Assembly (NCBI RefSeq): GCF_008831285.2 | Contig: NC_045147.1 | Span: 15,480,854 to 15,544,853, forward strand | DNA: 64,000 nucleotides | Reading direction: 5' to 3' | From: Nymphaea colorata | Taxonomy: Eukaryota > Streptophyta > Magnoliopsida > Nymphaeales > Nymphaeaceae | Part shown: positions 26,139 to 40,239 of the stretch, one piece after another | Position numbering within the stretch: position 1 is the stretch's first letter | How the letters are laid out: every line of letters begins with the position of its first letter | Translations under genes and position numbers: made by a program | Notes under the pieces: model-generated | The model's database searches: none | Told to the model about the DNA's origin: nothing | The model's input: the letters and a program-made list of their open reading frames with translations, nothing else

Positions 26139-29100
26139 TCAGCTTACCTGCTGCTGGTTTCCATAGACGGGATATGCTCCATAAGCAGCAGCAGCATACA
26201 TAGCTGGATCTTGGGGTGGAGCAGCATATCCATAACCATCATAAACTTGTGCCCCGTAATAAGAGCCGCCCCATTGATTTCCAGCATCAGATCTGGGCTG
26301 TTGTTTCATGAGAAAAGAATGCACAAGAATAAGTCAAAGGATCTATGGTAGGTACAAAAACTGAAAACAGGATGCACAACATTTGAGACATCGAATTATT
26401 GGGAGGTAAAAACCCCCCTTCAACAGCCTGGGTGGTCCTAGAAAAGATGACCCAAAACCAGCCATGCTGACTACTGTAAGGCTATCCCTGACCCCATGCA
26501 AAGTCTCCACTTTGTAGGGGCGTGCATCTATCTAGCCTGGTCGAGCTGGCACCTTCAAAGTGCCCATAACAGACTAAACTTCCGGAACTAAATTTTGAGA
26601 AGACAGATGCAAACCAACAATACTTGGATCTGGCCAGGGCTGACCTTACTATGTCGATAGTTTTAGGCTCATCAAAAGCTTACCAACTTGTTTGCAGGAT
26701 TACGACCCCAAGATAAGCGAATTGTTTGCTTGCCAAGAACAGTACCGTTCAATTTTTGAAGTGCCTCCTCAGCATTTGCTCTGCACAAAATCATCAAAAG
26801 GCAAGTTCGTAAAGTATCTACAGACTGGTCCCTAAATATAACCCATAAACACTGATTACAGACGTACCGGTTAACAAATTGCACAAATCCACATCCTTTG
26901 CCAACTGGTATTTTAACAGATGCAATCTCCCCATATTGAGCAAATGCCTGCCTCAGATCTTCATCACTGACGCTTGGGTCAAGTCCTCCAACAAATATCT
27001 AAAATAGAAGCATTATTGCAATACTAGCACAATGGTCAATTTGAAAAAAACATGTAAATGTCAAACTTACTGTTGTGTTAGTCAGATCACCATCAGATTG
27101 AAAACCCTGACCTGAGAAAGGCAAAAAATGAAAAAAAAATCAACGCACAAATAGGATAACAGGAAGTGTGACATCAATGATCAAATAAGAAACTCTGCAC
27201 CGTGCTGACATAGGATGGATGACATCAAAACCTGGTTTCATAGGTAAAAACCAGGCCCCAGGAGATAGAGCTTGACTTAAAAACTTGTGACAAACTTAAG
27301 TCCATTTTCAACCAGCATTCTGAACCCAATATACAACTTATGAGCATTCACGAATCAAACAAGTCCGAACAAAAAATCAAATTGCCCTGAATTCAGTTGA
27401 AAACTGAGGGAAAACAAAAAAGAACAGAATACATGGATGCTGCCATCTGTCAGAATTACCATAACATCAAATAAGCACTTAAAAGACCATCAACTCATGC
27501 AAGATCTTGCAACTGTTTACTTTCCTTCTAAAAACTAATAACTTTTAACTAAGGCATTGTCAACCAGCAAACAAGAACTAAGGATTCATGAGTTGATGTT
27601 AGAGTGACAAACATTTTTCCATCCTACAGTAGCAAATTGTGCCCATACAAGAAATAGCATGGATACAATCGGCAAGTGAGTAACTATGTACATGGATACA
27701 ATGCAGGTAAGGGGAAAATGATGTAGGCCAGCCAATATAACCTGATATTTCTCACACACATGAACAAGCCTATATACATATACATACATACATACACACA
27801 CATATATCTACATAAATTAGAAATGCATATGACCTGTATGCACTCCATAATTGTCCAACCAGCTGTAGCCCATGATTTAAGTCTTAACTTTTTTTTACTT
27901 TTCGTTCTTACAAAGTCAATATGAATGTGATCTTCATATCAAAATTTGAAAGCATTAAAAATTCATAGAGAGATCATGTTTTTCAGTGTCTAAGAATCCA
28001 CTAACTTTAACCAAAACCTTCCCAGTAACCATGTTTTAGTTTCAGTAGATTTTATAAAACTTGCTTTTAAATTTTTAATCGTCAAGAATATGGGGTTATG
28101 TGAGCCAATGATTTCTCCATTTGCTTAAGAAAATCATCCAAGAACAATCGGTCATTTTTATCATGCTTTTTCTAATAAACCAATAATCAGATCGTGTTTA
28201 CAACATCATATTAAGTGAAACCACATGTGGAGAGGGGGGGAAGAGAAAGAGATGGTACAATATCCCAGACCAGTTAGGCCAGGGACAAAACCAGGCCACT
28301 TGATATTTTGTTGAAAAATATTCCACAGATATATAACGCTAACATGCTTATGAACACTAATTCAGTATGCTTTGAAAAATATAAATTTTCTATTACAAAA
28401 ATTTTGATGTTATAAGAGCTGTGAACTCTTTATTATCAATAAAAAACACATTTAAACTCAAAAACAATTAACGTAATGTATGGCTCCTAACAAATCACTC
28501 TTAATATAAGGTTATACTGCACAAGAAATACTTTGATGAAGTCAGGAGTTTGGTTTTTTCCCTTGACCTAAGTGGTCTCGAATATATCACTTCTTCTATA
28601 TATAAATAGAGCACACAAATACCTTTTCACTTGTGATTTCTTAAACAGACTACCATTATCATTACAAACGAAAAAAGTAAATATAAAAGCAAATGGTGTC
28701 ATTGTGGTAGGTTAAACTAAAAGAACACTTAAATATGAATACATGAACAAGAATGTGAAATAAGATAAAAGTTCACGACAGAGAATCAACTATCTTGGAC
28801 ACAACAAGCTTCATGGTGTTCATGAAGTTTCCTGGTGCACCCAAAATCACGCCACGTCAATCTGGTATACAGTATACACATGGCAAGTGGGCTATCCATG
28901 TTACATAGATCAATAGCTCCAGAGATTTTGAGTCCTATTGCAATACAAATAAGTATAATTTTGTACATACCTTGTGAAGAATACTGCTGTTGGAAACCAG
29001 ACGACTTCCGAGGAGTTGCAGCACCAATGCGCATAGGCCTACTGGAACAGTAGACTCCATTCATTTCATTCATGGCTCGTAACCTCTCATTGTCATCACC

Positions 29101-32100
29101 AAACCTAACAAAGCCGTAACCTTTAGAGCGGCCTGTATTTGCATCAATGACAACTTTTGCACCTTTTACAGATGGATATCGGCTGCCAAATGTCTCTTGC
29201 AATAGTGCATCCGTAACATCAGCAGCCAAATCACCCACAAAAATAGAATGATCTGAACCAACATCTGAGCGCCTATCTCCCATGCTAAATGATGCCCAAT
29301 TCAACCGAAAAGGCTGATCAGTGTTGGGCATTGCAGTACCATTGTAATTGTGAAGAACATTCTCTGCTGCTGCACGAGACATAAACTCCACAAACCCATA
29401 CCCCTCAGACTGACCAGTCTGTTTGTTGCGGATGACTTTTATTGAGACAACCTATAGAAAAGAAAATAACGATCATGCCATTAGAATCAGTGAAACAGAC
29501 AATAGAATGCCACCATGTACAGAAACATTATGCAAAGTGCAAACAACTGGTTACCAACCATTAAGATCTAAGACCTTGTCATACATGCACAAACAATTTG
29601 TTAACAGCAACCAAAATTAACCACATAAGAGCCAGAAGCTTCACTTTCCAACAAATTAGAAAGCAAACAGCAATCCTCCAGCAAGTCCCAAATGCTTGTG
29701 AAGGTAAAGGTGGCACTTTTCCTCAAACACTTTTCATCTGATATAAGTGAGGATATCAAAATTGGATACTTCATGAAGGGTGCCATGACTGACACAGCAA
29801 AATATGGGTACGATACTTCATGACTAACTGCCGAAAAACTTTCAGATCTGAATCAAAATAATCCAAACCCATTCACCTGTCAATGAGAACAAACCTTATC
29901 CACCCCAAGGCATATAAACGGCAATTTAATCTTTCCTCATATTGTGTCTATCTTTGTGGACATACACACAGATATTCCACCATAGATCATATGCCCCACG
30001 TGTATAAGGTCAAACATCATCTCTCCTATTGAAGCTCATTTTTGTTGTGTATCATACACAGACTTCATAATATTTATTTTGTGCCTGCCTGTGTCTAGCT
30101 TCAAAGTTTTGTTAAACGCTTAGGCTTCAAAGTGGTGTATTGAGTTGGAAAGGATGCATTCTGAGCAGAGAATTTTACTATTTAATCAAGATTTTAGAGC
30201 TGGTTACTTGCACCAGCCATCCATTGCTGTTTGTTGCTGTTCTTGTTGTTGTAACGTCTGGTCTATTTGCAAGGAATATTAACACACACTCTTCCTTGTT
30301 TTTTACACGTACATTCACAATAAGATGATCCATTATAATTTTGAGCAACATAACAAAATACTTGCACAGGATGAAGAAAATAACATCAACCCCACTATAT
30401 TAAGGGGATAATCGACACAATTACTTGGACAATGATGATACTGACTGTTGTTTTACATAGCATGATGCTGGAAAAGCAACTGAAGATTCAAAGTCTTTAT
30501 GATGTTAAGTACTATTTACAGGAGATTAAGGAAACAAACCACAGCCAGAAGGGAAATAGAAGCAATAACTGAAGAAAAAGAAGTTAATCATGAACAAACT
30601 AGATAAGCGGACAACTTATGAGGGACAAAGATGACTTTAGGCAACTGAAACAGCTACCAGAGACTTTAGGCATGAAATTTTTCAGATAATTCTACTAAAA
30701 ACTATTTGATAATCTTCTCCATGCCATCCTTCAACTAATTTGCAATTAGTCAATGTTCTCATCTTTCATTTGTATTGTATGTGTAGCTCATTTCTTCTGC
30801 GTCTGTTGGTTCATATAAAGATGGCTTTACAATACTGTGCTTATGATATGTGCATTGTGTATGTCACAAAATATAGGCTTGATGATATCATGTTTCGGTG
30901 TTGGTTCAATACTTCAATTTGTGATTAATATTGATTAAGAGTCTAACGATCACATTGTGATCCATAAAGGAAATGCAATTGGCACTTTGGCATCAACAAA
31001 GTGGAATTATGTTACTTATTTCATGTTCTTCTTTCATTCATTCTACTGACATCAACTAAAATACATGGTTCTACTGTTGCCAAATATTTCTATATAATTT
31101 CCTAATTTTTCTTGATGACCTCTTTCTTTTAGCTCTTTAGTTTACTAACTAACCACAGACATGAGTTAGATTCTCTCTGTATGTCTTAGAGAACATACAT
31201 CATTATCCTCATAATTGGCTTTCATAGCCACATACATGAGTGATGTTTTTTCTTCCTTCCGCACTCTAGATGGCTTACAGAATATACATCAGTTTTTTGT
31301 TCTCATGATTGGTTTTTCATTTCATGGATGAAAAGTTTTTACATATACATCAAAGAAAATGGATCAGACCTAAAAAAAATAAGCATGACCGTGATAAATA
31401 CCATCATGCTTTTACCAAAAAACAATCCACTACTTGGATAAGGTTATGACAAAAAAAGGCAGCACTGACTATCTAACAACCATTCCCACATATCTTTGTG
31501 TGATAAGCAAACCTTACAGATTAACAGCTTTAACCTCAACCAATGGAACTTGGACAAACAACATCATAACCAAGTAGTTGCCAGAGCAGGAACTGGAAAA
31601 GGAAAGAACTAGGGATGGAGAAGCAGTCATCACAAAACCTTGGGAGAGTCAAGAAGTGAAAAACCAGGAAAAGGTGACATGAAGTGGTATGCTGGATCAT
31701 ATAAAATAATAGTAAGTTGATACATGTATGTGTATATGCATTTAAGTATATGTAAACAAACCTTTCATTAGGTAACACAATGTAACAAAAGATTATCAAG
31801 GCCAACAAAGGAGTGTGCGTGTGTAGGTATAGAAATCAGGATTCCATAAACAGGGAACAGGCCTATGTTTGGGAATAGAATTCCTGATGAATTTTGTTTC
31901 TGACGTCCAGTAATTGGATTCCCCAGTTACCCTAAGTGATTCTGGCAACTATAGATCACCACAAAGCCAGAGAAAAATGCTATACCATGTTGATAATGAA
32001 ATTGATTGATAAAAACCAAGCACTCGCAATTACATGATATGGTTTCACAAAATAAAACAAGCCATTTTGAATAGATGAAGATCAGGAAGCGATGGAGATC

Positions 32101-33487
32101 CATCAGTCTCATTGAAAATGTCATCTGCAATGAGACTGGAAAAGATAACATATGCATCTTGATGCATTTTGCTTCCACAACCAGAAAAGTTTTGAGTTCC
32201 TTGGACCATGGCAGCTACATCCAAACGGTGTCAGCATTCATGAATATGCAAAAAATCACCTTCCTTTATTTTATGGAAAAAGGATTCGGTTCCGTATGTG
32301 ATTTGGCACACTAAGTGCTTTATGCCATGAGCTTGGTTTAATTTTATTTCAATGTAGGTTCAGCTTTACTTTTCTCAAAGCACCCAAAAAATATATCTGA
32401 ATTAATTGTACAATATCCAATAAGCCACGAAGGGCATCAACTTAGAGTAATTCAAAAATCCCTGCAGAGGCATCGCTTCCGTGCATAATCTTCGATGCAG
32501 AACATAAAATAGAATCTCCTTTACTCCATCAAATGGGATATTATCTTCACTAGGTGATCCCATCAACTGGTGATCATACCCATGCCACCAAGAAAAGATA
32601 ACGTGGATAGACATCCAAAATGTACACCTCAACGCAAGGATACTGCCACATCCCACCAGCGCCAGGCGGGAAAAAAAAAAGGTCAAAACGGGATAGAGCG
32701 CCACTATCTATTGAAGCAGAAGACCAATCAGTTATATGACCGAAAGCCGTATTCACAATATTGATTCGAAACAGAAAATCTGCACGTTCTCTGCAACAAG
32801 AAAAATAAAATAATAGATCGACATATTAAGCATACGAGAAAAAAATTAAGGTGGCACTTCCAAGACAGCACGCCCCCATGCCTACAAAGTCTTCCGCGTG
32901 ACACACAAGAAGCAAATACAAGAGATCCAATCAATATACCAAAGGTCAAGAAACCATCTTGAAATGATTTGGGAAACTTGAGCAAATTCAATAAATGAAT
33001 TCCAGACAACCTTCAAGAATATGATATCAATAAAGGATGGAGGATAAGGAAGGCTCACCTCGCCGGTGTGGCCAAAGCAGGAATTTAAATAACCTTCATC
33101 CATCCAGTACTGGAGATCTCCCACCCAGATCGTCTTATTCTCCTCGTTGGATTGAGATTGGGACTGCTGCTGCTGCTGCTGCAGTTGCTGCTGCTGTTGT
33201 TGTTGTTGCTGCTGCTGCTGGGGAAGAGGGGGAGGAGGGGGGAGAGGGTGCTGCATCTGCTGCTGAGGCTGAGGGGGATAGGCCATGTAATGCTGCGCGT
33301 AGTGCTGGTAGGGCTGCTGGGGCATCATCTGGTGCTGCATCATCATGGCGGCGGGGTACTGGTGCTGCATTTGCATCGCCATCCACTGCTGCTGCTGAGG
33401 GTGCGGAGGTTGTTGCTGTTGTTGCGGCTGTTGTTGCTGCTGCTGCTGCTGCTGCGGATCCACTGCACCGGGGTTCGACTGCATCAT
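26139..33487 (-). CDS. RBP47: RBP47-type RNA-binding protein (three RRMs, polyQ N-terminus)
   Basis: Six exons: 33487-33059, 29451-28971, 27111-27071, 26998-26868, 26780-26684, 26297-26139, giving 445 aa. Residues 1-115 are rich in Gln, Pro and Met, with Q-runs of about 9, 5, 4, 12 and 6. RRM1 (from about 118) opens NKTIWVGDLQYWMDE and crosses into exon 2. RRM2 (from about 212) opens HSIFVGDLAADVTD and carries GYGFVRF. RRM3 (from 318) opens IFVGGLDPSVSDEDL with CGFVQF and IRLSWGR. The tail is Gly/Tyr/Ala-rich and ends YGNQQQVS. The family binds U-rich RNA and poly(A)+ mRNA in the nucleus and joins stress granules. The final CAG is followed by GTAAGC, so splicing into a further exon is possible, but the VS-stop ending matches family members I know. 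Intron 1 is 3.6 kb. RBP45 is the nearest alternative; the APRKSSG..QQQYSSQ block favours RBP47. Confidence 0.95.
33159..33470. repeat. CTG/TTG trinucleotide-rich tracts (CAG/CAA on the coding strand)
   Basis: Several interrupted CAG/CAA runs encode the glutamine stretches of RBP47 exon 1, mainly near 33165-33230 and 33400-33460. Interruptions by CAA and by Leu, Pro and His codons should keep the tracts relatively stable. On the other strand they give a long artefactual open frame. Confidence 0.9.
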
Positions 33488-34512
33488 CTTCGGAACTGAT
33501 GCTCAGCCGCCAAGAGACAGAGAGAAAGCTGTTGCGAAAGGGAACGAGAGAGACACAGAGAGAAACAGAGGGGCAGCAAGGGCAGCAGCACAAGCAAGAG
33601 GAGAGGAGAAGGAGGAGGCGGCCTCTCGAACCTGGTCTCTCTCAGATGAAACCAGGAGGGGGAGAGAGGAAAGGGACCCTAAACGGGGGCTATCCCATAC
33701 CCCTAAATGGCTCGGGAGATTTCGCGTACGTCTCCGGGGCAGATGACAGCCGTCGGATCCTCCGCCCGCGAGCTCGTGTCATCCGTACCGTCCATCTTGG
33801 TGGCTTCGCTTGTCGACCGGGTAGGGTTCGCGCAAAACCCTCCTCCTCCTCATCTCCTCCGCCCTAAAAAAAAGGGAAGCAAATGTTTTTTCCTTGTGAA
33901 CTCGTGAAGGTCGGTCCGCGCCGAGAACGGCTCGCTCTTTCTCTCTCTGGGTTCGGAGAGACGTGACCCACTTGGTCTCCTCGTGCCAATCTCTAGATCC
34001 ATTTGGCGCGGTAGATATTTGGGTCGGGCCAAATTGTGAGATTCAGATACGGCTTTGTACTTTTGGGCAGTTTTGTATTGTATCCGAAGTTGGATTTATA
34101 CTTCAAGTTGGATTTAGCAGTTTGATAGTTACCCTTGATCCATAGGCAGCCCTAATTTTATTTCTCTCTCCAACTTATTGGGTGTTTGAATGTTTTATGG
34201 ATTGAGATCTTAGATTCTAAGATCTCATGTTCTTGTCCTTTCATAATTGGTACATGTGTAGATTGTGTGCTTTAATTCATGGAACTGAAGTCAAGCCCTG
34301 CCTCCCTTGACTGTCTGGATTTAAAGGTGGTAGTGATATTAATTCCACAAATCGAAAACTTAAGAGTCTGATCAAACTATTGACTTCCGAGTGAGTCTTA
34401 TCATAGATATGGTGTGTTTATGTGATACCATTAAACCTTGTTTTGGAGGCAAATTTGTTTGGATGACAGTGGAAAGCGAGTCCTATAGAAAATACAATTT
34501 TGATGAAATATT

Positions 34513-34890
34513 GTTTTCAAAACAGAGCGAATAACATCTCCGCCTTTTCTCCTCCTATTAGCATAAAATGTTGTCTTCCACTTACAATTGAAAGTCTGAA
34601 ACACAAAGGGGCCGTTTGGCGGTTGGATGTTATGTACGTGTTTGATGAATGTATCTTTAAAATTGAAGCAGACTCATAGAACACTAGAACTACATGTTCA
34701 TAAATGTTTTCAAAATAAAGCGAATAACATCTATGTCTTTCGTTCTCCCGTTCATAAAAAATGTTGTCTTTAACTCATAATTGAAAGCCTGAAACACAAA
34801 TGGGCCGTTTGTCAGTTCGACGCTATGTATGTATCTTTAAAATTGAAGCAGATTCATAAAACACTAAAACTACATGTTCACAAATGTCCT
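34513..34890. repeat. Two-copy, 193-bp diverged tandem repeat
   Basis: Units start at 34513 and 34706 with GTTTTCAAAAnAnAGCGAATAACATCT. They share GAAACACAAA.GGGCCGTTTG and GTATCTTTAAAATTGAAGCAGA further on. Unit 2 has lost a few bases. The GGGCCGTTTG word recurs at the ends of many plant transposons, so this may be a tandemly duplicated element end. Confidence 0.85.
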
Positions 34891-36047
34891 GAAACTACGT
34901 GTTCACAAAATTGTGAAACACTCACAAAATTTTCCATTTGCCGAACGACCTCAAGAATTACAAGTTTTTAAAAATTTGTTGCAGAATAATACTTTTACAA
35001 AAACCTAAACTTATAAAAGGTCAATTTTTAAAGTGTCATCCAAACACAACATAAGAGAGGAGACAACCAAATGCCTTCATTTAATTTCCATCTTTTTTGA
35101 GACGACCATGGCAACACTTTTCCCCTTGGTTTAGATAAACAAAGAAGAGAAAAGTCCTTCAAAACATATTCTCAATATTTTCCCTACAAGTTTCTTTGAA
35201 CATGTTAAAAAAAAGTAATACATTAATAGGATTTCATTAAAAATAACAAAACAAAAAGGAAAACACCTGAATATCACCTTTCTTCAATGAGTGACGAAAA
35301 AAAGAAAAGAAAAGATGATATAACCTAGGCAAGAAGTCAATCCCATAAAATGTAACTAGAAAAAAAGGCAGGCGGCCATATCTCAAGATTGAAATTCAAT
35401 GTTTTCATCTTAATAATGACCTATAGACTTCAGATTTTATAAATTGTAACTTTTGCTGTATATAGATCATTGAGAGTTTTAGTTCCTAAAAAGTTCTTTG
35501 TAAATAAATTAATGGATTTGACAATGATGTAAAATATAAATTAAATAAAACATTTCATATCGGGCAATTGGTATCACAGCAACTACAACCATTATGCATT
35601 ACATATATAATGCCCTCAAACTGCTATACCAACCACGTGAAATAACAACTAGAAACAAATTCAATATTGTGCACTAAGCAATTTCTTTATAATATGTACA
35701 TGATCTTAAAAAATATCCCTATATATCATTTGAAAATTATCTATTTTAAATATACTATTATGAGTACGAAGACATGGACGGCATGGATTTGGATAGTTTT
35801 GTTAGGATAGGAAGAACATGTATAAGACAAAATTTTGCTTGGATTTTAGAGTATTTCTAAAATTTGAATTACATTTCAGGTACAAGTTAGGGAGAAGATA
35901 AGAGTCTTCACTTAACAGCATCATCAATTACGTGTAACCATATTACATTAAGTCATGTTTGATTGCACAAGCATGTGTTTCAACAGTGCCTACTTTATTC
36001 CAGGAACAAGTCTTTTAGAAATGGCCTTACCTTTGAATATTTAATAC

Positions 36048-36107
36048 TCACATGTCCCTTGTTTGATTAGTGGTTCATCACATGTCCCTTGTTTGATTAG
36101 TGGTTCA
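36048..36107. repeat. Perfect 30-bp tandem duplication
   Basis: TCACATGTCCCTTGTTTGAT plus ten further bases is repeated exactly, at 36048-36077 and 36078-36107. The perfect identity points to a recent event or an assembly artefact. Confidence 0.95.
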
Positions 36108-38668
36108 TTAGTCCAGTGCATCTAATGTTTTTGGTGAGCCGGAGGAAATTCTATTGTTTGAGTGAACGCTCAAGTTCCTCAACACCTTTCCCCCATCCCT
36201 CAGGGTTTAGGATTGTTACCCTTGCTATGCTTTAACTTCTATGTTGGTACCTTCTTGACTCCCCGCCTTTGCAACACAGAGAACTAACATCACAGGAAAT
36301 TGACAAACACCAAAGGAATTCGAAACAGGAATTGACAGCCTACTAGCCTCTGCTCCGACCATTGCGCCAACCCCCTCGATGATTGATGCATTTAATGTTT
36401 GAATTGGTTAGGTCCAAACAAGTGCACTGCTTCCTTCAGTCGATGAGACGCCTAAGATGAAATATGAACATGTTGCAAGAATTCAAATGAATGTGCTCTA
36501 ATGAGCTAAGACCTAAGTGAATCTCCAAGTAAATCCCATTTATTTCAAATAAATTGATTACAAAGGTCAACAAACTAATTACAAACAAGTTAAAAAATGG
36601 ATAGTTAGAAAATATGTAAAGTTATTAATTGCATGTATTCAGTAAATATTTAGTATTCATAATACGGGAGAATATCACTTGAATCAGGTGGAGAGAAATT
36701 GTAAAACTAGATTCTCTAGCCATTGTATTAATGTTGGTAATTGTTACCATGTGCTTGTAACAAGTAAACGAAACAAGCTTCATCGAATTGTAAATCAACA
36801 GTATACTTTTATGCATAATTGGCAAACTCTTTTAGTGCTGATTCGGGAATCGCCTGAGTCAGCTAAGATTGGCCACAAATTCGGCCACGAGGCAATGTTT
36901 AGGTGAGGTAGAACCTGACTCGTCGAGGTCGCCCCTGACTCACCCAACTAAGTTGCAGTAAAAATACATTTAAAAATAACATTTTAGATAGTCAAAGACC
37001 TTACTTAATCTATATACAAGTAAAAATATATTAAAAAATTTGTGATATGATCCACCCAAGTCGACGAGTCAACTCGCTGATTCAGTAAACCCGGTCATCT
37101 GCCCATTCGAGTCCAAGTCATGGGTCAGCCAACTATGCATTCGTGTGATAGTCTATCAGCAGGAATCATAAGTAATAACCGAAGATACTAAGAAACCTTG
37201 ATAGCAAGAACCAGTAAATGTGAAATGTCCTAATAAATTTGTGGTGGCCTTCTTAAGAGAACATTGAAACTCTAATAAGCTTTCGTTCGTTTGAAATATT
37301 TATGAGACATTTTAGAGCACGGAGAAATTTTTTTGTTTAAACAACATAGCGATGCAAACCCTGGATGGATTTAGTTCCATTGAAATATATTTTGCATTTG
37401 AACGATTGCAAGAAAGATTGACTAGCAATACCCAGAAGCTTGGTTTGTGTATCATTGTTATTCATTTTTTTGTAACACTTTAATGTGTTCTATGTTCTTC
37501 TTTTATGGTCAATTCGCTCTTGCATGTTGAAATTAATCACAATGTTATCTTAGAGACGCCGAGGTTAAACTTTATTCCTTTATTTTCTTAAAAAATTCTT
37601 AATTTGTTTCTCATTGTTCACATTTCATTTTTATTTGCATTGTTGGGGAAATTTTGGTTATTGTTCAATTTTGGGAAATTGATGAAGTTCTTCCATCGTG
37701 CCCTCACATATTCTCTTTATTTTCTAAAGTTGGATTTGGTTGTCTAGCACATTTGGTGGGTTTCATGATGGTATAGGGGCGGAGTCAGAATTTTTATGTG
37801 AGGAACAGAATTATGATTTCTAAATTTTAACAGGCAGAAATATAATTTTTAAGAACTTATTTTATATAAGATAAATGATATTTTTTAAAATTTTCATGTT
37901 TTTTTTTTGGGTTTTTTATTCATGTATTTAGCTCTAATATAGTGTTTCAATGCCAAGGACAGGAGTTTTATTCAAACATGGCACTCATTATACACATGAT
38001 TCAAGTTCATGTTCAAGGTAAATGAGAAAATTTATTTCAAAATTAAAGGGGACCTCCATGTGACCTAGTGCACAACGTAGTATTCGTTTCACCATTATAT
38101 GAATTTGATGGCATCCATCCAATAATTTTTGTCATGTTAGTTTTTTCACATAGCAGATTTATACATGGGCATAAGATCGATGGACGTGAAAGCCTTACAT
38201 CTTTCTCAAGTAAAAATGAGAAAATAAGCGCTTGTAAGGAAAACCACATTGTTGTATTTTGTCAAATGAAAGAATAAATGCCTGCACACATTGTTGTTGT
38301 CTTTGTTAGTAAAGGATTTTTTTATTTTTTTTGTATTTTTGGTGAATGAGAGGTTATTCTGATCACCCTAGTGAAAGTCGAAGTTCCCTCATTTGTCTCA
38401 TCCTCTTAAGGTTCAGGGCTGCTTTATGTGTTTCGGAGTGGCGCCTATATTATGCTTCAACTTGCATATCAGTGTCATCGCTTTTGTAATATAGAGAGTT
38501 TAAAGTTTGAAACGGAAACTGGCCCTTGCCGTTATGCTGACCTCCTTGATTGGCAACCTCATATATCACTAGTTCCCAAGCATGAAACTACCTCACAACG
38601 TCCCCACCCTATCACCAAACAATAGATTTCATGCATCGTGGATTTTAGATCTGATCTCATATTCAAAG

Positions 38669-38734
38669 GAAAAGGACCACGCTCCTTGGGTTGATGGTGA
38701 TGAAAAGGACCACGCTCCTTGGGTTGATGGTGAT
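38669..38734. repeat. Perfect 33-bp tandem duplication
   Basis: GAAAAGGACCACGCTCCTTG plus thirteen further bases appears at 38669-38701 and again at 38702-38734. It is intergenic, in the RBP47-PFK5 gap. Confidence 0.95.
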
Positions 38735-39948
38735 ACGGTGGTGTTCTTTAATTTGATTTATCACATTTTCCAAACTAGAGGGGATATAAGAGCCAGGTTC
38801 GGGCCGGCCAGATGTCCAAAACCCGAGTTTGGGCCCGAGTTCGATGTCAGAAATCCGAGCTGAAACCATGCTTGGTCATAATAAAAAAATTTAATATAAA
38901 ATAAAAATTTAAATATAAAATATATTTTAATAATAAAGTATATATTATTAATTAAAAATAGTATTTAAAATTTATGGAACCGCCTATTGAGTACCTCACC
39001 GGATGCCCACTTCTAGATATGATCTTAAATTTGAAATCCAAAAACTATGGTTTCCAGCATCAACCCATCAAAGTAGAAATCAAATGCACTTGATATGAGG
39101 TCTGGCAAGAAGGAAATGAGGGTTTGGTCCTCCAAACTAGGGATCTGAGATCTGCTATACATGTAAAGTATGGAAAGAAATGATTTTTTTAAAGCAAGAA
39201 CGTAAATTAGGAAGGATTAGTTGGGAAAATGTGGTGTACAGGCTGAATGTGGAATAATCCAAGAGAATATAATTTTTGTTACCAGTTTCGTTGTTATCGA
39301 TCATCGAATCCCGATAAAAGCTGGATTCGATACACACGACGAACATGGAAACTAATTAAAAAATTAAAATGGGAAAAAAACAATAAAAACAAGAAAAGAG
39401 GAATTGGCATATGCGAATCTTCATTGCTTCTGATGCGGAAAGGATTTCCAATAAGTACGGCAAAGAGAGTCATAAAGTAGACACGACCGAAAAGATGGAA
39501 AAATTTTAATTCCCTCGACTGGACCCACGACAATGACAACTCCAAAGGAGAGGCAACTTTTTTTTTTTTTTTATGTCATTTCAAATTAAAACTCATATTT
39601 CAAACTATTTTTTCTTAAAAAAAAATACAAATCAAATTCAGATCCAACTAGCCAACACTTACGTACGTGGTCCGATCAGATCTTTGCCAAAATTCGGGCA
39701 GATATTGAATTGAACTTCAATTCAATTTTGACTATATAAATGTATACCAAAACAAAATTTCGAGTAGTAAATAGAACTATATTTCTTTATGGAATTTGCT
39801 TAAACATGCTTTCATATGAATAATAGATCCATTTATCTTTATCCTAAAGGTGAGGTCCTCAAAGATTAAATTTGAATATATACAAAGAAGAAGTTAATAT
39901 CTTGGTTCAATGATAATTGTTATATGCAAGTGGATCTTGCTTTTAAAA

Positions 39949-40138
39949 CAGCAGGGACGGAGTCAGGATTTTGTTTAGGGGCGGGCCGGCGGTCTGACCT
40001 CTCAATTCGAGTAAGGCCAAACTGAATTCTAATACAAAAAATACATTACACAATTAAAAAAATATATTTTTTCAATGTAAAAAAAAATTTCATTGATTAA
40101 GGTGGGGCCATGGCTTAGGCGAGCCCCCTTCCCTACTG
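39949..40138. mobile_element. Degraded hAT-like element (190 bp)
   Basis: It begins CAGCAGGGACGGAGTCAGG and ends CCCCTTCCCTACTG, imperfect inverted ends of the CAG..GGGACGG class. The flanking 8-mers (TTTTAAAA and TTTGTAAG) agree only at 5 positions, so the copy is old or the ends are misplaced. A related GGGGCGGAGTCAG remnant lies near 37778. Confidence 0.5.
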
Positions 40139-40200
40139 TTTGTAAGAGGTTGGAGAATGTTTTTTGCCTGAAAAATCTACAAATATTATATAAGAAATCT

Positions 40201-40204
<4 letters not shown>

Positions 40205-40234
<30 letters not shown>
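40205..40234. repeat. (TA)n microsatellite
   Basis: About 15 uninterrupted TA units in the RBP47-PFK5 gap, just downstream of the degraded hAT-like element. Confidence 0.9.

Positions 40235-40239
<5 letters not shown>

Noticed and set aside
33037-33867. Long plus-strand open frame (276 codons) opposite RBP47 exon 1
   Set aside because: It is the antisense of CAG/CAA tracts, giving alanine and valine runs; the minus strand encodes a recognised RRM protein.
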